Shown: positions 42,069 to 48,956 of the stretch, piece after piece
How the letters are laid out: each line of letters starts with the position of its first letter
Numbering within the stretch: position 1 is the first letter of the stretch
DNA from: Spirosoma fluviale
GTDB lineage: Bacteria; Bacteroidota; Bacteroidia; Cytophagales; Cyclobacteriaceae
DNA: 48,956 nucleotides
Assembly (NCBI GenBank): GCA_945897085.1
Contig: CAMDEU010000006.1
Coordinates: 1-48,956 of the forward strand
Reading direction: 5' to 3'
The notes under the pieces: model-generated
Databases searched by the model: none
What the model was told of the DNA's origin: nothing
Seen by the model: the letters and a program-made list of their open reading frames with translations, nothing else
Position numbers and translations under genes: made by a program

Positions 42069-44138
42069 TTATTTGAATTTGACTACCAACAAGGAATAAT
42101 CATCGTCAATCATTCCATCTCCTCCTACAAATAGGTGAAGCGAATCAATGAGCACCTGCTGCAAGTCTATGGGGGATTTTTGAGGGTGTTCTTCTACTAT
42201 TTTTTTTATTCGTTTGTAGCCAAACTGTTCTCCGGTGTCATTTCTGCCTTCTAGTATCCCATCTGTGAGGAGAACCAAAATGTCTCCAGGCTGGTAATCA
42301 AACGTCTTTTCATGTACGTGGTTCTTATAGGTTAGGTTTCTTACTATCCCCAAACCAAGGCCTTCCATTGAAATAAATTCGGCAGTTCTCTCGCTTGCCT
42401 TGTACCATAAAGTAGGAATATGCCCAGCTCTAGCATGGCAAAAAGTTTGGTGGACAACATCAATTTCAAAGATAGATGCGGTAATAAAGTGGTTTCTCTC
42501 CAAGCACTTACTCAGGGCTGAATTCGCTTTTTCCATAAACTCAGCAGGACGAAGACCCAATTGAATTAAGCTTTGGAATACGCCCTTCATTTGTGCCATG
42601 TGAAATGCTGCGGAGGTGCCTTTCCCAGACACATCCCCCATGATCAGCACAAAATGATTTTCATCCACTTGATAGGTATCGTAATAGTCACCTCCCACCT
42701 CATCTGCAGTATTGGAATACGCACAGATATCAAAGGAATCTGGGTGGTCAAGGTGTAGGGGTAAAAGTGCCTTTTGAACGCGCTGGGCAATTTTTAGTTC
42801 CTCTTGGTACCGCTCATTTTCTATGGCTTGATTGAGCAAGCGATGGTTTTCAACCGAGATACAGGCTTGTCTTGCAAATGTGCCGATGATACTCATCATC
42901 TCCTTATTGAAGCCTTCTTTCACCTCTTTGATTAATACAATCCGCGCTAGGATGGATTTATTGACTACCAGGGGAAGCAGTAATGCAGACTTGTAGTTGG
43001 GGTGATTAAGTCGTATTGTTTGTGGATGAGGGAGCTCTGCAGTACTCCCATGTACCCAGGTTTGATGTACTTGAGGGATTAGGGAATTCAGCTCGGCTCG
43101 GGTGGATTCTTCCAGAAACCGAAGCGGATTTTTGACTATAAACTGCTCTTTAGGATTAAGTTCAATCCATGCTCCATCCGAGAAAGAGGCACTGATACAG
43201 GAGTCTAGTAGGATATCGAGTACCTGTTCTTCGCTTTCTTCGGGCTGGATGGACTGACTTAACTTTTGAAAATTAATGGCCTCTGTGAGTTTTTGTTCAA
43301 AAACAGAGGAGGTGGGTAAGTTGAATAGGGTAACCAAAAAGCTAAATAGGCCATAGGCAAATACAAACCCAAACAAGGCCATTAGAAACAGGTTGTCCGT
43401 CAGGTTAATTTGTATTCTTTCTTCATTTCCGAAATTAAGAACTCGATAAAATAAAAACCCTGCACACAGTAAGATGAGAAAGAGAAATAGTAACAATTTC
43501 CATTTCTCTTTAAAGTTCAAGTAGGGAATCCATTTCAAATTCCCTGCAAGGAGGATGGAAATTATCAAAAGGATAACCAATCCAAACAGGAAGCTGTAGT
43601 CAAAATTATTATTATTGAAAAACACAAAAAATAAGGCTCCCAACATGGAAAGTTCAAATACCTGCCACTGGTTGACTACCTGTTTATTTTTTTGATAGAG
43701 GATCAAATGCTTCCATAATAAGGCGGTGGATATCAAAAAGGCACTTGTCCAAGCAAAATTAATGTGGTAAAAAACGTTTTTTAAAAAGGGGTCTGTTCCA
43801 ATCTTACTTTCCCCAAAGGCGAGGTAAATCAATTCGGTGAGGAGACCTGCAGCAGCTGCAAAAAGGCCATTGGAGACGCCTCTCCAAATCAGGGTCAAAA
43901 AATCGGATTGCCTGGTTTTCCAAAAAATACGGCGATAAACCAAGTAAACAAAAATGAAAAAGAGAATTTCTAAAATCCAAGTTACCTCCTCGGAGATGCC
44001 GGAGTCCAGGTTGTTGATCATCCCAAAAATCCGAACCAAGTCCACCAACACCAAGGCGAGCCAGACTATAATGGCCAACAAAAGGCTTATTCTGCCAAGA
44101 GGAAGTGTGCTGGTCTTGATCATGGTGTTTCCATCCAA
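42069..44138 (-). CDS. Membrane PP2C (SpoIIE-type) phosphatase with GAF-like domain
   Basis: The 689 residues have three parts. About eight predicted membrane helices span residues 11-285 (for example ISLLLAIIVWLALVLVDLV). A GAF-like sensor lies at about 295-440, with ACISVENHRLLNQAIENERY leading into a short coiled coil. The PP2C catalytic domain runs from about 460 to 689, with metal and catalytic motifs DEVGGDYYDTY, GDVSGKGTSAA, ARAGHIP, LLTDGILEG and DDDYSLLVV all intact. It is the input element of a partner-switching module: it senses an unknown signal and dephosphorylates the STAS protein. Start choice is between 44138 and the next Met at 44123. It follows the DUF721 gene by 78 bases. 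Confidence 0.92.
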   Translation of the reverse strand: MDGNTMIKTSTLPLGRISLLLAIIVWLALVLVDLVRIFGMINNLDSGISEEVTWILEILFFIFVYLVYRRIFWKTRQSDFLTLIWRGVSNGLFAAAAGLLTELIYLAFGESKIGTDPFLKNVFYHINFAWTSAFLISTALLWKHLILYQKNKQVVNQWQVFELSMLGALFFVFFNNNNFDYSFLFGLVILLIISILLAGNLKWIPYLNFKEKWKLLLFLFLILLCAGFLFYRVLNFGNEERIQINLTDNLFLMALFGFVFAYGLFSFLVTLFNLPTSSVFEQKLTEAINFQKLSQSIQPEESEEQVLDILLDSCISASFSDGAWIELNPKEQFIVKNPLRFLEESTRAELNSLIPQVHQTWVHGSTAELPHPQTIRLNHPNYKSALLLPLVVNKSILARIVLIKEVKEGFNKEMMSIIGTFARQACISVENHRLLNQAIENERYQEELKIAQRVQKALLPLHLDHPDSFDICAYSNTADEVGGDYYDTYQVDENHFVLIMGDVSGKGTSAAFHMAQMKGVFQSLIQLGLRPAEFMEKANSALSKCLERNHFITASIFEIDVVHQTFCHARAGHIPTLWYKASERTAEFISMEGLGLGIVRNLTYKNHVHEKTFDYQPGDILVLLTDGILEGRNDTGEQFGYKRIKKIVEEHPQKSPIDLQQVLIDSLHLFVGGDGMIDDDYSLLVVKFK

Positions 44139-44216
44139 AAATAGGGAATGTCAACCAATGCACTGCTATCTGAAGAGACTCGAAATGAGTGAGAACTGTT
44201 AAAACTTACAAAAACC

Positions 44217-44516
44217 CTACAAGAAGATTACATCCTCTACGATGCCCTTTCCTACTTGGGATTCGATTAAGGCGATCACCTTGGATTTATTTAGCTGAAG
44301 TTCTTTTTTTACTGGACCTGAAGTGATTTTCACCACTAGCTTTTTGTCTTTGATGTACACGTTGCTCGTGCGGTCAGCGATGGTTTTACCAACCAAGGCG
44401 GGCCAGGAAGAAATCAGCAATTTCTCCTGGTAGGTATCTTCCAGACGGTAAGCTTTTAGTAAGTCTTGGAAGACGTCGGCCAAGGGGGCGGCGTCCTTCT
44501 TTCTAGGGTAGGTCAT
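44217..44516 (-). CDS. DUF721 domain protein
   Basis: From the ATG at 44516 (MTYPRKKDAAPLADVFQDLL) the protein is 99 residues. It has the compact DUF721 fold pattern: helix, WPALVGKTIADRTSNVYIKDKKLVVKI (about 40-66) and a final helix KVIALIESQVGKGIVEDV. DUF721 includes the replicative-helicase loader DciA of many bacteria, but these short Bacteroidota members need not share that role. A longer frame from 44543 overlaps hemW further and is not preferred. Its first 14 bases overlap the end of hemW. Confidence 0.85.
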   Translation of the reverse strand: MTYPRKKDAAPLADVFQDLLKAYRLEDTYQEKLLISSWPALVGKTIADRTSNVYIKDKKLVVKITSGPVKKELQLNKSKVIALIESQVGKGIVEDVIFL

Positions 44517-45642
44517 GGGAATCAAGAAAAATTTCGGAAGCAATGCTGTCTGCGAGTAGCTGACCTTTTCGGGATAAAGTTAGCGTTTTCCCTGCAGTAT
44601 AGATCATTCCCAGTGCGGTTAATTTAGCAATAATAGGCCCCTTAATCTCCAAAATATCCAGTTGGTAGCGGTCTGCCAAGCTAGCTGTATCTAGCCCCCA
44701 ACGAGTCCGAAGGCTTGTCAGAATTTCCTCATTAATATGGTCTTCTCTGTTCAGATTTTCGATGACAAAAGGGAGTGAGCCCGTTGAAAGTGCTTTGATA
44801 TAGCTCGGATTCGAAGAGGGATTATAGCCTCTGGAACTCCCATCAAAGGAATGCGCACTGGGGCCAATCCCTAGATAGGGGACTCTTTTCCAATAGTTGC
44901 TGTTGTGAAGTGCTGCTTGATCTGGGCGGCTAAAATTGGAAATCTCATACTGGATGTAGCCAGCTGTGTCGCATTGCTCCTGGAGCCATTCAAATTGTTG
45001 GGCTACGAATTCTTCTTCTGCAGGGATAAACTTTCCCTTCTTGGCCCAATTTCCAAAAGTAGTTTGGGGTTCGATAGTCAATGAATAGGCAGAAAGGTGG
45101 CCTGGATCAAGCCGGAGCGCTTCTTCCAAGTCCAGTTGCCAAAGCCGATGATCCGTATGGGGATATCCATAAATCAGGTCAATGGAAAATTTTTCAAATC
45201 CAGCTGCTCTTGCCATTTGGATGGATTGCTTTGCCTCATCCGAATTATGGGCTCTGTTGTAGGTTTTTAGAATTTCATCCTGGAAACTTTGAATGCCCAA
45301 ACTTAGGCGGTCGATGCCAAGGGACTTCCAAATGGCCAAAGCAATGGAATTGAGGTCATCTGGGTTGGCTTCTAAGGTGACTTCTTGCTTTTTTCCGGGA
45401 AACAGCCGGGCAATCTCATCTAGTATTTTTCCCAAGTACTCGGTAGGGACAAGAGAAGGAGTTCCTCCTCCAAAGTAAATCGTGTCCACCGCTTCTCCAT
45501 TTAAATAGTTTTGTCGAAGTTCCAACTCCAGGATGATGCTCTCCATTACCGAAGGCATCGATTTAAGATTTGTCGAAAAATGGAAGTCACAATAGTGGCA
45601 GGCTTGTTTACAAAAGGGGATATGGATATAAAGTCCTGCCAT
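44503..45642 (-). CDS. hemW: Radical SAM heme chaperone HemW (coproporphyrinogen-oxidase-like)
   Basis: HemW is a radical-SAM protein implicated in heme transfer, often mis-named oxygen-independent coproporphyrinogen oxidase. The 379 residues start with YIHIPFCKQACHYCDFHF, giving the 4Fe-4S ligands Cys11, Cys15 and Cys18. FGGGTPSLVP (SAM site), LSLGIQSFQDEILKTYNRAH and the C-terminal HemN-like winged helix follow. Length and the lack of the extra HemN N-terminal region favour HemW over HemN. It overlaps the DUF721 gene and heads the partner-switching run. hemD lies in the neighbourhood on the other strand. Confidence 0.93.
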   Translation of the reverse strand: MAGLYIHIPFCKQACHYCDFHFSTNLKSMPSVMESIILELELRQNYLNGEAVDTIYFGGGTPSLVPTEYLGKILDEIARLFPGKKQEVTLEANPDDLNSIALAIWKSLGIDRLSLGIQSFQDEILKTYNRAHNSDEAKQSIQMARAAGFEKFSIDLIYGYPHTDHRLWQLDLEEALRLDPGHLSAYSLTIEPQTTFGNWAKKGKFIPAEEEFVAQQFEWLQEQCDTAGYIQYEISNFSRPDQAALHNSNYWKRVPYLGIGPSAHSFDGSSRGYNPSSNPSYIKALSTGSLPFVIENLNREDHINEEILTSLRTRWGLDTASLADRYQLDILEIKGPIIAKLTALGMIYTAGKTLTLSRKGQLLADSIASEIFLDSHDLP

Positions 45643-45860
45643 GGAAGTTGAATGTTGCGTAAATATAAGGGTTGTTCACCTTACCATGAATCAACTTTGT
45701 GTTGTTTGGGGGCTTTTCTCTCTTTGATTACAAATTCATTTGGAGGCTGACTCAGGAATGTTGAGTTTTGTAGATAGAAACAAAAATTTTAGTCAGAAGA
45801 GCGCGTTTTCTTGAGTAAATTTTTGAGGCTGTTCGAGTACCAATGGGTTGATAAGTATCT

Positions 45861-46991
45861 ATGCAACAAGGCTCAATGAGTAGATTAGCACTTATTTTCA
45901 TTCTTTTTTTTGTTCCCCGATGGGGACATGCTCAGGTATTAGAAAATTACGAAGGGAAGTGGAGCAGCTCTACTGAACAATCTTTAGTAGGCTCAATAGG
46001 GCAAAAGCAAGTTAAACTAGCAGTCAATTCTTTCCCTCAATCTTATTTTCAGTTTGAGGTGCCAGGCAATTCTACTGTATTTGTAGACGGGAAGCTCTGG
46101 GTGTTGATTCAAAACGATACCACTTTTTTCATTTCCACCGATTTATTTAAGAAAGAATTTGGAAAGGATAGTCTACTTGTGACGGTTGTCAGTGATAAAA
46201 TTAGGCTTGGAGACTTTGGCTTGACGATTACCAAGGTGGCTAGAAACCAAGCAGATGAAAAGCAAGTAAGTTTGGAGGATCAATTTTTAGCACTTGAAAA
46301 ACGCCAAGTAATCCAGCCCTTGAAGGACTTTATAGCACTTTCACTGCTTATTATTTTGGCCTTGACAGCTATTTATAGGCGAATATATCCGTATTTGTTG
46401 GGGGTTTTGCTGCAACCTTTATCCGTAATTAAAGCTGAAGATTTTTCAGAAAGTGGAGGTCTTCAAAAAGTGTTTTCTTTTGATATTTTATATTTTTTGT
46501 TTTTGGTATCCATGGTTCTTGCGCAGAGTTTGGTGACTGGAATTGTTATTTTTAGACCAGATTGGATTGAAGATTGGGGCGGATTAACTGCATTTTCGCT
46601 TTTGTTATTTTGGGTACTTGCATCCTTCCTCCTGTTGTTAGCAACCATCTTAAAGTTCTCTGCAATTAAATTGATGGCATACCTCTTTGACTTAGGCAAG
46701 TCTGAGTTTGCCCATTTCTTCTACTTGCTCCGGCTAATCATTTTTGGCTTTACGCTTGTTTTGGTAGCAACAACCTTTTTCGTAATTAATGAATTTTCCT
46801 TACTTGAATTAGTGTTTACAAATCTAATGAAGGCGGTGTTTTGGGTGTACCTGATTGGGGTATTCGGACTCTTCTTAATTATGATGAATCGTTTGAATTT
46901 TAAGAAATACCATTTATTTACTTACCTTTGCCTTGCTGAAATAGTACCATTTTTGGTTTTGACCAAATGGATTTTGGTATTAGCCCAGTAA
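45861..46991 (+). CDS. DUF4271 membrane protein
   Basis: The 376-residue protein has a signal-like hydrophobic head (SRLALIFILFFVPRWGHAQ) and an extracytoplasmic domain to about residue 150. Six or more membrane helices follow (about 155-375, for example FIALSLLIILALTAIYRRIY and LLFWVLASFLLLLATILKF). The membrane half fits the DUF4271 family. In Bacteroidota it often sits directly before hemD, as here: the stop at 46991 is followed at once by the hemD frame. Function unknown. Confidence 0.85.
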   Translation: MQQGSMSRLALIFILFFVPRWGHAQVLENYEGKWSSSTEQSLVGSIGQKQVKLAVNSFPQSYFQFEVPGNSTVFVDGKLWVLIQNDTTFFISTDLFKKEFGKDSLLVTVVSDKIRLGDFGLTITKVARNQADEKQVSLEDQFLALEKRQVIQPLKDFIALSLLIILALTAIYRRIYPYLLGVLLQPLSVIKAEDFSESGGLQKVFSFDILYFLFLVSMVLAQSLVTGIVIFRPDWIEDWGGLTAFSLLLFWVLASFLLLLATILKFSAIKLMAYLFDLGKSEFAHFFYLLRLIIFGFTLVLVATTFFVINEFSLLELVFTNLMKAVFWVYLIGVFGLFLIMMNRLNFKKYHLFTYLCLAEIVPFLVLTKWILVLAQ

Positions 46992-47019
46992 TGTGTTTAA
47001 CGTAAAAGGAACTCCCAAT

Positions 47020-47793
47020 ATGAGTGCAGCTCCAAAAGATCGCTATACCCTAGTAAAAAGCATACTGGTTTCTCAACCTAAACCTACCGAAGCAAATTCT
47101 CCTTATCTGCTGCTTGCAGAAAAGTATAAGTTGAAGATAGATTTTAGGCAATTCATCAAGGTGGAGCCCGTTCCCCCTAAAGAATTTCGAAAGCAGAAAA
47201 TTGATATTCTGAAGCACACGGCTATCATATTCACTAGCCGGAATGCAATTGATCATTTTTTTGCAATTTGTAAGGACTTTAAGATTGAAATGCCTGCTGA
47301 AATGAAGTATTTCTGCATTTCTGACCAGACAGCACACTACCTTCAGAAGTACATTGTTATTCGTAAGCGCAAACTTTTTGTAGGCCTTAAGGTTGCAGAG
47401 GATCTGTTCGACTACTTCAAGAAGCACAAAAACGAAAAATACCTCTTCCCTTGTTCGGACATCCGAAAGGAAGATATTCCTGGCTACATGGAGAAACAAG
47501 GAATAGCCTTTACAGAGGCGATCATTTACCACACCGTTGCTGCTGATTTATCCGATTTAGCAGATGTTAAATACGATATTTTGGCCTTTTTCAGTCCATC
47601 TGGCATCAAATCTTTGCGCCAAAATTTTCCAGATTTTGTGCAAGGAAAAACGCGAATTGCAGCCTTTGGACCTACTACTGCCCAAGCAGTTCGTGACATG
47701 GGACTTATTTTGGACATAGAGGCGCCTTTGCCAAATGCCCCAAGTATGACGGGTGCATTGGAGTTATTTATCAAAAAAGCCAATAATTTGTAA
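47020..47793 (+). CDS. hemD: Uroporphyrinogen-III synthase family protein (HemD)
   Basis: HemD closes hydroxymethylbilane into uroporphyrinogen III in tetrapyrrole synthesis. I choose the ATG at 47020 with AAAGGA (47005-47010) just upstream; a GTG at 46993 is also in frame, 1 base after the DUF4271 stop. The 257-residue two-domain alpha/beta fold is seen in TAIIFTSRNAIDHFFAICKD (domain 1) and DILAFFSPSGIKSLRQNFPDF, with IAAFGPTTAQAVRDMGL (domain 2). Sequence conservation in this family is low, so the call rests on these shared strands and on context (DUF4271 upstream, hemW nearby). Confidence 0.88.
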   Translation: MSAAPKDRYTLVKSILVSQPKPTEANSPYLLLAEKYKLKIDFRQFIKVEPVPPKEFRKQKIDILKHTAIIFTSRNAIDHFFAICKDFKIEMPAEMKYFCISDQTAHYLQKYIVIRKRKLFVGLKVAEDLFDYFKKHKNEKYLFPCSDIRKEDIPGYMEKQGIAFTEAIIYHTVAADLSDLADVKYDILAFFSPSGIKSLRQNFPDFVQGKTRIAAFGPTTAQAVRDMGLILDIEAPLPNAPSMTGALELFIKKANNL

Positions 47794-47843
47794 TTCTAAG
47801 AATCATTTTCAGTGGTTTCTGAGTTTAAATTCCTAGACTAGTT

Positions 47844-47851
47844 TAAATTTG
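47844..47851 (+). promoter_or_regulatory. Putative -7 element for the PorP/SprF gene
   Basis: TAAATTTG fits TAnnTTTG and sits 17 bases before the ATG at 47869, identical to the accD -7 candidate. The -33 region shows no clear TTTG. Confidence 0.4.
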
Positions 47852-47868
47852 AGAACTCCACAGCCAAA

Positions 47869-48849
47869 ATGAATAGAAAAAGCAACTTGGTTATTTTTTT
47901 TAGAGCGGCAGGGTTTTTCCTATTGTTGCTTGTTTCAGGGCAAGCCTTTGCGCAGCAAGATCCACAGTTTACGCAATACCTTTATGCAGGCAATTTTTTT
48001 AATCCGGCCTTTGCAGGCAAGGAGGGAGGCTACCAGTTTTCTGCATTTCACCGATCTCAATGGCAGGGATACACTCCCACCACTGGGTCTGGGGCGCCGC
48101 CGACAACCCAGTTGATTACAGTACAAGGTAGGTTGAAGGCGAAGAATTTTGGCTATGGAATTACGGTGGTCAACGATCAACTTGGGGCAACTTCAAACCT
48201 AGAAGTCAATTTGCAAGGGAGCTATCACAAGAAAATTCAACGGACTCAACTTAGCTTTGGAGGATACGTGGGTGTATCCAACAGCTCCTTGGACTTTGAG
48301 GAGTTGCAATTCGTAAACCCTGAGCCTAGTCTTCCACAATCGGGGACTGAGACGCAACTAGCTATGGATATGGGCGCAGGGGTACTTGTGGATGGAGGCA
48401 AATTTTATGTAGGCTTGAGTGGTAGGCACCTCAATCAAGCTTCATTTGATTTTGGAGGGGGAAGCTATGCCAATCGGCTTCAGCTCCACAATTATTTGTT
48501 GATGGGATATCGAATGCGTCCTATGGGCCAGCTAAGGATAGAACCCAGTATTTTATTAAAATCTTTGGGCACTCATACTTTATCCTACGAAGTTAGCGTT
48601 ATAGCCACACTCCAGAACAAAGTGAATGGAGGGCTTGCTTACAGAGGAGAGGAATCAGTATCCTTAATTTTGGGTTATAGCTTATTGAAAGACAATAGTT
48701 TAAAGTTGGGATATGCCTTTGATTTGGTGATTGGGGGGCAAGATGCGAAAGCACCTACTTCTCATGAATTGATGCTGCGGTATGCCTGGTCAGATGTTTC
48801 GAAAACAATTAACCGAGTGATTCAGAGAACACCCAGATTTAGGTTTTAA
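47869..48849 (+). CDS. PorP/SprF family type IX secretion system membrane protein
   Basis: The 326-residue outer-membrane barrel has a signal peptide (about 1-28, ending GQAFAQ). The family start QDPQFTQYLYAGNFFNPAFAG follows in two pieces, with FHRSQWQGY, and later barrel strands GVGYAL-like (LILGYSLLKDNSLKLGYAFDL). SprF/PorP proteins help anchor or export adhesins and T9SS substrates at the surface in gliding Bacteroidota. Members are often paired with a large adhesin or an OmpA protein, but the window ends about 100 bases after this gene, so its partner is not visible. A small inverted repeat AACAATT/AATTGTT (48866-48884) follows the stop. Confidence 0.93.
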   Translation: MNRKSNLVIFFRAAGFFLLLLVSGQAFAQQDPQFTQYLYAGNFFNPAFAGKEGGYQFSAFHRSQWQGYTPTTGSGAPPTTQLITVQGRLKAKNFGYGITVVNDQLGATSNLEVNLQGSYHKKIQRTQLSFGGYVGVSNSSLDFEELQFVNPEPSLPQSGTETQLAMDMGAGVLVDGGKFYVGLSGRHLNQASFDFGGGSYANRLQLHNYLLMGYRMRPMGQLRIEPSILLKSLGTHTLSYEVSVIATLQNKVNGGLAYRGEESVSLILGYSLLKDNSLKLGYAFDLVIGGQDAKAPTSHELMLRYAWSDVSKTINRVIQRTPRFRF

Positions 48850-48956
48850 TGTTTATTTACAGAAGAACAATTGGGTAAATTGTTGGTTAGAATAGTCTTA
48901 GCTGAAGTCTTTACCTTTCCTGTATTTGTTTTATTAACCTAAAATAAGCTAACTTT

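Noticed and set aside
47050-47532. 160-residue minus-strand frame
   Set aside because: Antisense to hemD, with no signal, motif or neighbour that would support it.
1-48956. tRNA, rRNA, insertion sequences, phage or integration sites
   Set aside because: No cloverleaf-like segment, rRNA stretch, transposase, integrase or long terminal repeat was seen on either strand by eye. A tRNAscan/Rfam run would be decisive.

Overview
This window comes from a bacterium of the phylum Bacteroidota. The closest fit is the order Cytophagales, in the Algoriphagus/Cyclobacteriaceae range, but that placement is inferred from protein style and gene order without any database search. The evidence is a PorP/SprF-type protein of the type IX secretion/gliding apparatus, a DUF6089 barrel beside uppS-bamA-skp, a long-form NusB, DUF1573 and DUF4271 proteins, and several upstream regions with the Bacteroidota promoter signature TTTG-N(18-22)-TAnnTTTG. 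It is an ordinary chromosomal core region. I saw no tRNA, rRNA, insertion sequence, prophage, CRISPR array or obvious transferred island.

Layout. 1-1226: mreB and the start of mreC (minus), cell shape. 1544-6130: rimP-nusA-infB (plus), ending in a strong terminator. 6185-9645: a small membrane protein, an unknown anchored protein, and an outer-membrane barrel paired with a PAP2/haloperoxidase-like lipoprotein. 9664-11298: CstA-type transporter (minus). 11489-13771: accD and a lone nqrF. 13853-16893: a tightly overlapping run of ureohydrolase-like protein, cytochrome-b5-like protein, BadF/GlcNAc-kinase-like protein and MurQ (amino-sugar/peptidoglycan recycling). 17016-18569: an RsuA/RluB pseudouridine synthase with a very long basic low-complexity head. 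18594-26024 (minus): CBS protein, nadK, DUF6089, uppS, bamA, skp, skp and thioredoxin, mostly envelope biogenesis. 26103-28281 (minus): a 2OG-Fe(II) oxygenase and a chromate-type transporter. 28358-30436 (plus): a lipoprotein and serS. 30624-34557 (minus): nusB, ytxH-like, DUF1573, yajC, cdaR/ybbR-like, coaE. 34674-35774 (minus): amino-acid dehydrogenase. 35920-37719 (plus): ABC exporter. 37830-41216 (minus): two SurA/PpiC-type periplasmic isomerases. 41287-45642 (minus): hemW, DUF721 and a complete partner-switching set (membrane PP2C phosphatase, STAS protein, HATPase kinase). 45861-48849 (plus): DUF4271, hemD and the PorP/SprF protein.

Themes: much of the region builds or services the envelope (MreBC, BamA, Skp x2, UppS, SurA-like x2, YajC, PorP/SprF, MurQ and kinase) or runs translation and transcription (RimP, NusA, IF-2, NusB, SerS, RluB). 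No clearly new multi-gene system stands out. The points most worth a second look are (i) an AccD that has lost all four zinc-ribbon cysteines, (ii) an arginase-fold protein with an incomplete metal site, translationally coupled to a cytochrome-b5-like protein and amino-sugar recycling genes, (iii) a five-copy heptanucleotide array after serS, (iv) a partner-switching module with no sigma factor nearby, and (v) a lone ABC exporter half with Asp in place of the catalytic Glu. All functional calls are from reading the sequence, with no database search.
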